A DNA stretch of 20,078 nucleotides from an uncultured Clostridium sp. (GTDB lineage Bacteria > Bacillota > Clostridia > TANB77 > CAG-465), in assembly GCA_900553785.1 (NCBI GenBank), contig USES01000019.1, positions 1 through 20,078 of the forward strand, read 5' to 3'. The position numbers and the translations under genes were made by a program. The notes under the pieces were generated by a model, which saw only the letters and a list, made by a program, of their open reading frames with translations, did not search any database and was not told the DNA's origin. Numbering within the stretch: the first letter of the stretch is position 1; the number at the start of each line of letters is the position of its first letter. Shown here piece after piece: positions 1-7,134 of the stretch.

Positions 1-1491
1 TTCCGTTGTAGGCGTAGTTAAAACTTCAAAGCTTTCTTCTATGCTCTTTGTCCCTATTGTGTCTTTTACCTTTATATACCTTACTACTTCTCCAGTTGTG
101 CAATCTATATAGTCTGCCGTATTTCCTAATTTGCGAAGTGGTTCTTTTAAGTATATATTATATGTAGTGCCACTATATGGTTCATACTCTGTTGCTATAC
201 TTCCATATTCTATTTGTACATCATAACTACCTGCTGTAATGTAGGTCTCACGATAGGTTATTTCTACTATTGGATTATCTTCTGTTGCTTTGAAAGTTTT
301 GGGGAACATTCCTCCCGAATATCCATCATCACCAACATAGTCCAAAGTTCCGTCCTTATATTTTACACTCATTCTCCAAATTGCTCTACTAACGGATACA
401 TTATTGTTCACCGCACTTATTGTTATCGCTTCCGTTATATTTGTGCTTACCGAAGTTGAATTAGTTTGGCTATTTATATGAATGTCAAATAAATTCTTAC
501 CACTAGTTCTAACAGGCATTTTATACCCATATGGTTCGTAGTCTGTTGCTGCATCACTCTGTTCAATTTGTATTTTTACTTTGTAGTTATTAAATGTAAC
601 ACCTTCGGATATATAAAACCAAAACGAAGATATGTATTGCATATCACATGTTGCTGTTCTAGAGGATACTGTATTATCATTTAATAAATCCGGTGAGAGC
701 CAGTTTGTATTTGTAGTGGTATCATTACTTTTTCCTATATAAGCTACAGAATACCCTTTTCCTGTTGCAGCACTTTTATCTATACTGCCGCTAACACGCT
801 CAGTTGAAATTGTATATTTTTTCCCTATTTCAGTAAGTATATCTACACGTTTTTGTGCACGAATTCTAGTTTCTGTTGCTGTGCCATTTAACAAAAAACA
901 ATCTTCATCTTTTAAATATTGCATTGTAATTCCTGATTGTGTTACAGGTGTTTCCCATTTGCTAGGGTCAAATATGTTCTTTGTTTTTTCTCCAACGCTT
1001 TGTATTCCTACTGGTGTACTTTCACTTGGTGTACCATTTTGTATGCTATTTCCATATATTCTTAAATTCTTTACGTTTGTACTAGCTAGTTCCAAACTAC
1101 CTGTATTTGAAAAAGTTGCATCTAACAACACATTTAATTCTCTTGCTACCTCTAATATGTCACTACTTGCATTAGGTTTTATATATATTTTTCCACCTTT
1201 TACTACTGCTATTGTTTGGTATTTTTTGAATTCTTCCTCTGTTATACCATACTCACTTAATGTATACTCTTTTTTCATGTCTATTGAAATATAGTTATTT
1301 GCTGTATAACTTGTTACTCTATCTTGCAAAGACTGTATATTAGATTTAATTACTGCCTTATTTGCCCCACTTATTATATTGGTATTGCTCAAACTAATTA
1401 TTACTGTTGCTGCTAATATACTTAACACAAGAATTGTTATTACTAGCACAATAAGCGATATTCCTTTTAATCTTTTTACTTTTTTATTCAT
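1..1491 (-). CDS. Pilin-like N-terminus fused to phage-tail-like modules (3' end beyond window)
   Basis: An open frame of 497 codons without a stop runs from ATG at 1491 (behind AAGGAAGG) off the left edge, so the product is incomplete. Residues 1-30 read as a basic stretch followed by a hydrophobic helix (KGISLIVLVITILVLSILAA), the pattern of type IV prepilin-like proteins common in Clostridia, with Gly-Ile at the expected cleavage point. From about residue 140 it contains GNSIQNGTPSESTPVGIQSV, then KTKNIFD, YEPYGYKMPV, GKNLFDI and a second YEPY. These short motifs are typical of phage or prophage tail and receptor-binding proteins and form two repeated modules. It is probably exported and surface-exposed. 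The pilin call rests on the N-terminus; the ligand and the C-terminal domain are unknown. It has its own promoter and is divergent from ppdK. Confidence 0.75.
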   Translation of the reverse strand, partial: MNKKVKRLKGISLIVLVITILVLSILAATVIISLSNTNIISGANKAVIKSNIQSLQDRVTSYTANNYISIDMKKEYTLSEYGITEEEFKKYQTIAVVKGGKIYIKPNASSDILEVARELNVLLDATFSNTGSLELASTNVKNLRIYGNSIQNGTPSESTPVGIQSVGEKTKNIFDPSKWETPVTQSGITMQYLKDEDCFLLNGTATETRIRAQKRVDILTEIGKKYTISTERVSGSIDKSAATGKGYSVAYIGKSNDTTTNTNWLSPDLLNDNTVSSRTATCDMQYISSFWFYISEGVTFNNYKVKIQIEQSDAATDYEPYGYKMPVRTSGKNLFDIHINSQTNSTSVSTNITEAITISAVNNNVSVSRAIWRMSVKYKDGTLDYVGDDGYSGGMFPKTFKATEDNPIVEITYRETYITAGSYDVQIEYGSIATEYEPYSGTTYNIYLKEPLRKLGNTADYIDCTTGEVVRYIKVKDTIGTKSIEESFEVLTTPTTE

Positions 1492-1666
1492 TTTGTTTTC
1501 CTTCCTTTGTTATATATTATTGAAACGGAAAAACCTATGCCCTACAGACAAAATTTGTATGCAAAGTATAGGTCAACATAACTTGTCCTTGGAAATAACT
1601 ATTTAGAGAGCTTTTCCCTTTACATTATTTGCCATGTGTATTTTTCCTCTCTTTTAAACTACAAAA

Positions 1667-1695
1667 AGTATATAATAAATACTTTTTATTTGCAA
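1667..1695 (-). promoter_or_regulatory. Promoter of the left-edge pilin-like gene
   Basis: On the minus strand TTGCAA (1690-1695) is followed after 17 bases by TATACT (1667-1672), a good vegetative promoter. Transcripts would carry a leader of roughly 170 bases. The leader contains nested inverted repeats at 1533-1573 (outer arms ACCTAT/ATAGGT, inner ACAAA/TTTGT) followed by five T, which could be a weak attenuator. No known riboswitch motif was recognised in it. Confidence 0.5.
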
Positions 1696-1771
1696 TATTA
1701 TCATTATATTTCTTTAGACATCTTTTCAATAAAAAATATATCATTTCCCACTAGTTTTTTGAATTTCTCCA

Positions 1772-1780
1772 TGATATAAT
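1772..1780 (+). promoter_or_regulatory. Extended -10 promoter of ppdK
   Basis: TGATATAAT is a perfect extended -10 (TG, one base, TATAAT). No good -35 lies 17 bases upstream, as is common for extended -10 promoters. It is about 60 bases before the ppdK start codon and is the only clear promoter in the 350-base gap shared with the divergent left-edge gene. Confidence 0.55.
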
Positions 1781-1841
1781 AAAGCCACTGTTGCAGAATT
1801 ATTATTACTGTAGCAAATTTATCTTAGGAGGTCATGAGAAT

Positions 1842-4466
1842 ATGACAAAATATGTTTATCAATTTAATGAGGGTAATGGTAAACAAAGAGAACTTCTAGG
1901 TGGTAAAGGCGCTAACTTAGCAGAAATGACTAATTTAGGTATGCCAGTTCCACATGGTTTTACTGTTACTACTGAAGCATGTACTCGTTATTATGAAGAT
2001 GGCAAAGAAATTGCACCAGAAATCGTAGATGAGATATTTGCTAACTTAAAAGTGCTAGAAGAAAAATCTGGCAAAATATTTGGAAGTATAGAAAATCCAC
2101 TTTTAGTATCTGTTCGTTCAGGAGCAAGAGCTTCTATGCCAGGTATGATGGATACTATACTTAACCTAGGACTAAATGACGAAGTTGTTGAAGGCTTTGC
2201 AAAATTAACTAACAACCCACGCTTTGCATACGATTCATACCGTCGTTTTGTTCAAATGTTTTCAGACGTTGTTATGGAAGTACCAAAGAGCTACTTTGAA
2301 GAGATAATAGACGAAATGAAAGCAAAAAAAGGCGTTAAACTAGATACAGAGCTTGATGCCAATGACATGAAAGAGTTGGTAAGACTATTTAAAGATTGCT
2401 ACAAGAAAAATAAAGGCGAAGACTTCCCAACAGAGCCAAAAACTCAACTTATTGAAGCTGTTAAAGCAGTATTTAGATCTTGGGATAACCCTAGAGCTAT
2501 ATACTACCGTCGTATGAACGATATTCCTTCTTCTTGGGGAACAGCTGTAAACGTTCAAATGATGGTATTTGGAAATATGGGAGAAACATCTGGTACTGGT
2601 GTTGCATTTACTCGTAACCCTGCTACCGGTGAGAAAAAATTATTTGGTGAATTCTTAATGAATGCACAAGGTGAAGATGTTGTTGCAGGTATTAGAACAC
2701 CTCAAACAATAGACCAATTAAAAGAAGTTATGCCAGAAGCTTACGAAGAATTCGTAAAAATTTGTGCAACTCTTGAAGACCATTATGCAGATATGCAAGA
2801 TATGGAATTCACAATCGAAAACAAGAAACTATATATGCTACAAACAAGAAATGGTAAAAGAACTGCTGCTGCAGCTTTAAAAATTGCTGTTGACCTTGTA
2901 AATGAAGGAAAAATAACAAAAGAAAAAGCTGTTACAATGATAGATGCAAGAAGTCTAGATACAGTTCTACACCCATGTTTTGATGCTACAGCTCTAAAAG
3001 CAGCTCATGCTATTGGTGAAGCTTTACCAGCATCTCCTGGAGCAGCTTGTGGTAAAGTTGTATTTAACGCAGCTGATGCAATAGAATGGAAAGCTCGTGG
3101 AGAAAAAATAGTTCTAGTAAGACTTGAAACTTCTCCAGAAGATATTGAAGGAATGCATGCAGCTGAAGGTATCCTTACAGTTCGTGGTGGTATGACATCT
3201 CACGCAGCAGTTGTTGCTCGTGGTATGGGTACTTGCTGTGTATCTGGTTGTGGAGCAATATCTATTGATGAAGCAAACAAAGTATTTACACTAGGTGGAA
3301 AAACAATTCACGAAGGAGATTACTTATCTCTAGACGGAACAACTGGTAAAATATATGCTGAAGCTATTCCTACAGTTCCTGCAAGTATTTCAGGTGACTT
3401 TGGAACAATAATGGGATGGGCTGATGAATTCAGACGTCTACAAGTTAGAACTAATGCAGATACTCCAAAGGATGCTCGTCAAGCTGCAATATTTGGAGCA
3501 GAAGGTATAGGCCTATGCCGTACTGAGCACATGTTCTTCGAAGCAGATAGAATCAAAGCAATGAGAGAAATGATTGTAGCTGATACAGAAGAACAAAGAA
3601 GAAAAGCATTGGATAAATTGTTACCAATGCAAAGAGGCGATTTTGAGGGATTATATGAAGCTATGGAAGGTAAAGCAGTAACAATTCGTTACTTAGATCC
3701 ACCTCTACATGAATTCTTACCTACAGAGGAAAAGGATATTGTAGAAATTGCTGGAGAACTTGGAATAACAGTTGAGAAACTAAAACAAGTTATAGCTAGC
3801 CTACATGAATTTAACCCAATGATGGGACACAGAGGATGCCGTCTAGCAGTATCTTACCCAGAAATTGCTGAGATGCAAACAAGAGCTGTAATTGAAGCAG
3901 CACTTAATGTTAAAGCAAGACATACTGATTGGGATATAGTTCCTGAAATTATGATACCACTTGTTGGTGAAGTAAAAGAACTTGCTTATGTAAAATCTAT
4001 TGTTACAAAAACAGCTGATGAAATAATTAAAAATGCTGGTAGCGATATGCACTACAAAGTAGGTACCATGATAGAAATACCAAGAGCAGCTGTAACAGCT
4101 GATGAAATTGCAAAAGAAGCTGAATTCTTCTCATTTGGTACAAATGATTTAACACAAATGACATTTGGCTTCAGCCGTGATGATGCTGGTAAATTCTTAA
4201 ATTACTACTATGATAAGAAAATTTATGAACAAGACCCATTTGCAAGATTAGACCAAAAAGGTGTAGGTAAACTTGTTAAAATGGCAGTAGACTTAGGTAA
4301 ACAAACAAGACCAGATATTAAACTTGGAATTTGTGGTGAACATGGTGGAGATCCTTCTACTATTGAGTTCTGCCATAAAGTTGGTTTAACTTATGTATCT
4401 TGCTCTCCATTTAGAGTGCCTATTGCACGTCTTGCAGCAGCACAGGCAGCTATTAATAATAAATAA
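1842..4466 (+). CDS. ppdK: Pyruvate, phosphate dikinase
   Basis: Cytosolic enzyme that interconverts pyruvate, ATP and phosphate with phosphoenolpyruvate, AMP and pyrophosphate. The start at 1842 follows AGGAGG at normal spacing and gives 874 residues, the usual length; an in-frame ATG at 1791 has no ribosome binding site. The order is an N-terminal ATP-grasp nucleotide-binding region (about 1-340), a swivelling phosphohistidine domain around GGMTSHAAVVARGMG with catalytic His454, and a C-terminal PEP/pyruvate barrel containing GLCRTEHMF and GICGEHGGDPS with catalytic Cys831. All key residues are present. It is a single-gene unit between its own promoter and a strong terminator. In Clostridia it often serves PPi-linked glycolysis; the direction of flux cannot be read from sequence. 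Confidence 0.98.
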   Translation: MTKYVYQFNEGNGKQRELLGGKGANLAEMTNLGMPVPHGFTVTTEACTRYYEDGKEIAPEIVDEIFANLKVLEEKSGKIFGSIENPLLVSVRSGARASMPGMMDTILNLGLNDEVVEGFAKLTNNPRFAYDSYRRFVQMFSDVVMEVPKSYFEEIIDEMKAKKGVKLDTELDANDMKELVRLFKDCYKKNKGEDFPTEPKTQLIEAVKAVFRSWDNPRAIYYRRMNDIPSSWGTAVNVQMMVFGNMGETSGTGVAFTRNPATGEKKLFGEFLMNAQGEDVVAGIRTPQTIDQLKEVMPEAYEEFVKICATLEDHYADMQDMEFTIENKKLYMLQTRNGKRTAAAALKIAVDLVNEGKITKEKAVTMIDARSLDTVLHPCFDATALKAAHAIGEALPASPGAACGKVVFNAADAIEWKARGEKIVLVRLETSPEDIEGMHAAEGILTVRGGMTSHAAVVARGMGTCCVSGCGAISIDEANKVFTLGGKTIHEGDYLSLDGTTGKIYAEAIPTVPASISGDFGTIMGWADEFRRLQVRTNADTPKDARQAAIFGAEGIGLCRTEHMFFEADRIKAMREMIVADTEEQRRKALDKLLPMQRGDFEGLYEAMEGKAVTIRYLDPPLHEFLPTEEKDIVEIAGELGITVEKLKQVIASLHEFNPMMGHRGCRLAVSYPEIAEMQTRAVIEAALNVKARHTDWDIVPEIMIPLVGEVKELAYVKSIVTKTADEIIKNAGSDMHYKVGTMIEIPRAAVTADEIAKEAEFFSFGTNDLTQMTFGFSRDDAGKFLNYYYDKKIYEQDPFARLDQKGVGKLVKMAVDLGKQTRPDIKLGICGEHGGDPSTIEFCHKVGLTYVSCSPFRVPIARLAAAQAAINNK

Positions 4467-4470
4467 AAAT

Positions 4471-4498
4471 AAAAATCCGAGGAATCCCTCGGATTTTT
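4471..4498. terminator. Bidirectional terminator between ppdK and the convergent gene
   Basis: A perfect 12-bp stem (AAAAATCCGAGG / CCTCGGATTTTT) with a four-base loop AATC. The A/T ends give a T-tract on both strands, so it can end ppdK on the plus strand and the small membrane protein gene on the minus strand. Confidence 0.93.
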
Positions 4499-4507
4499 AT
4501 CATTGCT

Positions 4508-4987
4508 TTAAATCTTATTCATAGTAATATTTTTTTGTTCATCTTTTTCCTTTTTGTTTTTATGTTCATAAACATAAAAATGTATAGTATTTAGAGCAAA
4601 TAACACAAAGTAGAAAAATGAACCCCACAACGCTATAAACAATAATATTACAATAAGTGCTTTGGTTGGAGACATCTCTTCCATTATTTGGCTACCAAAC
4701 AACTCTGTATTATGGTCGTATTCTAACCGAAGAACATAATCTCCATTAATTCTAACATCCACCAATTTGACTTCTCTATCAAACATAGGATCATTTTGGG
4801 CATAAATTTCAACTGAATCGCCATATAAAGCCACATTAGAAAAGTCCTCAGTTATTTTATCAGCCTTTTCAAGAGCCAGTTTCATGTTGTCTTCAGTAAT
4901 CTTCCCTGAATTGCATGTAACTCCAAACAGCACTATACACAACACTAAAGCTACCAAACTCACTATAGTTTTTATAAAATTATTCAT
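4508..4987 (-). CDS. Hypothetical membrane protein, two helices
   Basis: A 159-residue protein I do not recognise. Residues about 5-25 form a signal-anchor-like hydrophobic helix, and residues about 107-133 form a second helix (KALIVILLFIALWGSFFYFV). The roughly 80 residues between are polar and acidic and would lie outside the cell if the first helix stays as an anchor. The tail is strongly charged (HKNKKEKDEQKN). The start is supported by AGGAGG ten bases upstream. It has its own promoter, whose -35 overlaps the end of the preceding pseudouridine synthase gene, and an inverted repeat at the predicted transcript start. It ends at the terminator shared with ppdK. No function is assigned. Confidence 0.8.
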   Translation of the reverse strand: MNNFIKTIVSLVALVLCIVLFGVTCNSGKITEDNMKLALEKADKITEDFSNVALYGDSVEIYAQNDPMFDREVKLVDVRINGDYVLRLEYDHNTELFGSQIMEEMSPTKALIVILLFIALWGSFFYFVLFALNTIHFYVYEHKNKKEKDEQKNITMNKI

Positions 4988-5017
4988 GGGATTTAATCCT
5001 CCTAATTTAATTAAATT

Positions 5018-5034
5018 TGGTTCAAATTAAACCA
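5018..5034. promoter_or_regulatory. Inverted repeat at the transcript start of the 4508-4987 gene (possible operator)
   Basis: TGGTTCAAATTAAACCA is nearly symmetrical (TGGTT / AACCA arms) and lies just downstream of the -10 on the minus strand, about +2 to +18. It directly abuts a perfect 14-base palindrome, AATTTAATTAAATT (5004-5017). The position suits repressor binding, but in such AT-rich DNA it could be chance. Confidence 0.3.
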
Positions 5035-5042
5035 TGTTTTAC

Positions 5043-5071
5043 ATTATACCATAGTTTTCTAAATATTTCAA
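5043..5071 (-). promoter_or_regulatory. Promoter of the small membrane protein gene
   Basis: On the minus strand TTGAAA (5066-5071), a 17-base spacer and a perfect TATAAT (5043-5048). The -35 overlaps the stop codon of the upstream pseudouridine synthase gene. The promoter makes the downstream gene at least partly independent of the upstream run. Confidence 0.7.
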
Positions 5072-5982
5072 GACTTCAAGTCACAAGATTTACATAATAA
5101 CAACATGTCTTTTGGCAACTTGGCCTTAATACTAATATCACATTGTGTAATTGGATGTACAAAAGATATTTTCTCACAATGTAATGCTTGCCTAGAGATT
5201 AGTTTTAAAATTTCTTCTTTTTCATATTCTTTAGCATATAAGTCATCACCAAGTAGAGTATGCCCAACATATGACATATGAACTCTAATTTGATGTGTAC
5301 GCCCAGTATACAGCTTAACTCTTACTACAGAATAATTCTCTTTTGCATCGTACAAAATTTGCTCATATTCAGTTTTAGCGTATTTTCCGTCATCTCGTAC
5401 TTCTCTTAAAATAATAGTATCATCTTTTCTTCCAATTGTTTTTTCTATAATTTGATGCTTCTCAGTCATACCGCTAACCACTGCAATATACTCTTTTTTT
5501 ATATTCATTTTTTCTTTATTAATATTAAACAACTCTTGTATATATGGATGTTTGGCAAATATACAAACTCCACTTGTATCCTTATCTAATCTTGTTATAA
5601 TGTGTATTCCATAATTTTCTTGTTTTGCTAGATATGGTGCTACTATATTAGATAACGTATTAGTATAATTATTGATGGATGGATGAACTGGCATTCCTGC
5701 TGATTTATTCACAGCTAAAATATAATCATCTTCATATATTATATCCAATTTTTGGCTTGTACACTTATACTTGTTAATAAACCTTTCATCTATAGGTATA
5801 TCTTGAATAAGTTCTATTTCCACTTTATCTCCAATGCCCACTATATCACGTCTATTAAAGTGCACGCCATTTACCAATACTCTATTTTCGTTTTCTTTAA
5901 TCACTCTATGGGACATTTTAAGTCTTTTTCTAAGAATATTATCCACACTTTCCTCTGCTTTAGCTAAATAAGTTACTTTCAA
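5068..5982 (-). CDS. RluA/RluD-family pseudouridine synthase
   Basis: Isomerises specific uridines in rRNA or tRNA to pseudouridine. An N-terminal S4-like RNA-binding region (about residues 5-60, with NRVLVNG) precedes the catalytic domain. That domain has HIITRLDKDTSG with catalytic Asp near residue 133 and YTGRTHQIRVHMSYVGH further on, both diagnostic of the RluA superfamily. I place the start at TTG 5982 because GGAGGAAGG lies just before it. The longer frame to 6003 also begins with TTG but has no binding site. The 304-residue length is normal. It follows the DUF1292 gene after a hairpin, so readthrough expression is likely. The exact target cannot be deduced (RluD, RluC and the YlyB/YhcT/YjbO types all look alike). 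Confidence 0.93.
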   Translation of the reverse strand: MKVTYLAKAEESVDNILRKRLKMSHRVIKENENRVLVNGVHFNRRDIVGIGDKVEIELIQDIPIDERFINKYKCTSQKLDIIYEDDYILAVNKSAGMPVHPSINNYTNTLSNIVAPYLAKQENYGIHIITRLDKDTSGVCIFAKHPYIQELFNINKEKMNIKKEYIAVVSGMTEKHQIIEKTIGRKDDTIILREVRDDGKYAKTEYEQILYDAKENYSVVRVKLYTGRTHQIRVHMSYVGHTLLGDDLYAKEYEKEEILKLISRQALHCEKISFVHPITQCDISIKAKLPKDMLLLCKSCDLKS

Positions 5983-6005
5983 TACCTTCCTCCGGATAAT
6001 CAAAA

Positions 6006-6028
6006 GGAATAGATCAATAATCTATTCC
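6006..6028 (-). terminator. Intergenic hairpin between DUF1292 and pseudouridine synthase genes
   Basis: A 9-bp perfect stem, GGAATAGAT / ATCTATTCC, with a five-base loop. On the minus strand it is followed by TTTTG. The T-tract is short, so it may only attenuate transcription or protect the mRNA end. Confidence 0.45.
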
Positions 6029-6040
6029 CATTTTAATTTA

Positions 6041-6391
6041 TTATTCTTCATCTTCAGATTCTTCTGTTAAATCATTTTGCTCTTGGAATTTAACGAATAC
6101 TTTTTCTGCTTCTTCGTCATCAGTCACTGTATCGTAAACTTCTTCGCCATCTTCTTGTTTTATCTCAAGAATTAGCACATTTCCTTCTTCCTCATCTTGT
6201 TCTTCATCTAAAGGTAGCACTACTAAATATTCTTTATCTTCCATAGATACGACATCTAATACTTCAAATCTTACATCGTTTCCTTCTTCGTCAACAAATG
6301 TTAATATTCCTTCATCCTCTTCCTCATGATCGTGTCCACATCCGTGACATGCATCACATGAATGTCCGCAACCGAATTTTTCTTCTTCCAT
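6041..6391 (-). CDS. DUF1292 family protein with Cys/His-rich N-terminus
   Basis: A 116-residue acidic protein. The core from about residue 28 (GILTFVDEEGNDVRFEVLDV, then KEYLVVLPLDE) matches the DUF1292 family (B. subtilis YrzB type), whose function is unknown. The start at 6391 follows AGAGGAGG; the longer frame to 6442 has no such site. Residues 8-22 carry four Cys and four His (CGHSCDACHGCGHDH), a likely metal-binding patch ahead of the domain. The rest is very rich in Glu/Asp. Its place directly after ruvX and ireB is the conserved Firmicutes gene order, which supports the family call. Confidence 0.88.
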   Translation of the reverse strand: MEEEKFGCGHSCDACHGCGHDHEEEDEGILTFVDEEGNDVRFEVLDVVSMEDKEYLVVLPLDEEQDEEEGNVLILEIKQEDGEEVYDTVTDDEEAEKVFVKFQEQNDLTEESEDEE

Positions 6392-6410
6392 TTTTATTCC
6401 TCCTCTAAAA

Positions 6411-6439
6411 TTTATAATATTATTTGCAATAAATTGCAA
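6411..6439 (-). promoter_or_regulatory. Possible internal promoter of the DUF1292 gene
   Basis: On the minus strand TTGCAA (6434-6439), 17 bases, TATAAA (6411-6416). The -35 forms one arm of an inverted repeat TTGCAAT-AA-ATTGCAA (6424-6439). The resulting leader would be short. This is a moderate match in AT-rich DNA. Confidence 0.3.
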
Positions 6440-6452
6440 CAATATTCAAAGT

Positions 6453-6866
6453 TTACGATATATATCTTAAGTAATCCTCTAAGATATACATTGCTGCCAG
6501 TCTATCGGCATGTATCTTTTTATCTTTTTGTTTTATCCCTAAATCTCTCATGGTCTTGTGAGCCATTACTGTTGTAAGTCTTTCATCCCATTTTATCACT
6601 TTTAAGTCAAGTGCTTCAATACAAGGCACAAGTTCATCAATTTTTTTGCTTGTATCTGACAAATCGCCATTCATATGCTTTGGATAGCCTATAACAACTG
6701 TATCCAAATTATACTCCCTTTTTAGTTCTTTTAATTTCTGCAATAAAATAGTATTATCTCCATCAATAGTTAAAGTTTCCAAGCTCTGAGCAGTAATTTT
6801 TAAGGCATCTGAAACAGCCATTCCAACTCTCACCAAACCATAATCTAAGCTTAAAATCCTATTCAT
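6453..6866 (-). CDS. ruvX: RuvX/YqgF-type putative Holliday junction resolvase
   Basis: Cytosolic RNase H-fold nuclease, linked in the literature to Holliday junction processing and pre-16S rRNA maturation. It is 137 residues, the usual size. It begins ILSLDYGLVRVGMAVSD with Asp8 of the active site. It then has VVIGYPKHMNGD, the KWDERLTT motif with Glu95, and KIHADRLAA with Asp121, so the acidic active-site set is complete. The start at 6866 follows AGAGGAAAA, seven bases after the ireB stop codon. The ireB-ruvX-DUF1292 order is conserved in Firmicutes, where alaS often stands upstream; here a GGDEF-like gene takes that position. Confidence 0.95.
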   Translation of the reverse strand: MNRILSLDYGLVRVGMAVSDALKITAQSLETLTIDGDNTILLQKLKELKREYNLDTVVIGYPKHMNGDLSDTSKKIDELVPCIEALDLKVIKWDERLTTVMAHKTMRDLGIKQKDKKIHADRLAAMYILEDYLRYIS

Positions 6867-6873
6867 TTTTCCT

Positions 6874-7119
6874 CTATAAATTTAAATATTTCTTTATCAT
6901 TTCTTCAAGTAACTCGTCTCTTTCAATCTTGCAAATTAAAGCTCTAGCATTGTTATGAGATGTTATATAAGTTGGGTCACCTGATAATATGTATCCGATT
7001 ATTTGGCTAATCGGCTCATATCCCTTATCTTTTAATGCACTAACCACTTGCTCCATAATTTCTTTAACTCTTTTTGACTCCTCTTTTTGAGGACTAAATA
7101 AAGTTGTATGTTGATCCAT
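6874..7119 (-). CDS. ireB: IreB family regulatory phosphoprotein (UPF0297)
   Basis: An 81-residue protein of the UPF0297 family. In Enterococcus, IreB is a substrate of the Ser/Thr kinase IreK and affects cephalosporin resistance. Family signatures include VVSALKDKGYEPISQIIGYI followed by LSGDPTYITSHNNAR, with the usual C-terminal RDELLEEMIKKYL. I chose ATG 7119, nine bases after GGGAGG. ATG 7125 and a TTG at 7128 are possible but sit too close to the binding site. The gene lies between the degenerate GGDEF gene and ruvX with gaps of 7-15 bases, so all are co-transcribed. No IreK-type kinase is in the window. Confidence 0.94.
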   Translation of the reverse strand: MDQHTTLFSPQKEESKRVKEIMEQVVSALKDKGYEPISQIIGYILSGDPTYITSHNNARALICKIERDELLEEMIKKYLNL

Positions 7120-7134
7120 ATACATCAACCTCCC

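Noticed and set aside
881..1294. A 137-codon plus-strand frame.
   Set aside because: Shadow of the minus-strand pilin-like gene, which has a full 497-codon open frame, a binding site and recognisable motifs.
1500..1670. A cyclic-di-GMP riboswitch in the leader of the pilin-like gene.
   Set aside because: I looked because c-di-GMP often controls surface genes, but the conserved GEMM-I or GEMM-II cores are not present.
1791..1841. A 17-codon N-terminal extension of ppdK from ATG 1791.
   Set aside because: No ribosome binding site precedes 1791; AGGAGG sits right before ATG 1842, which gives the family's normal 874 residues and correct numbering of His454 and Cys831.
5983..6003. The longer pseudouridine synthase frame beginning at TTG 6003.
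   Set aside because: The ribosome binding site GGAGGAAGG would then lie inside the coding region; TTG 5982 fits it.
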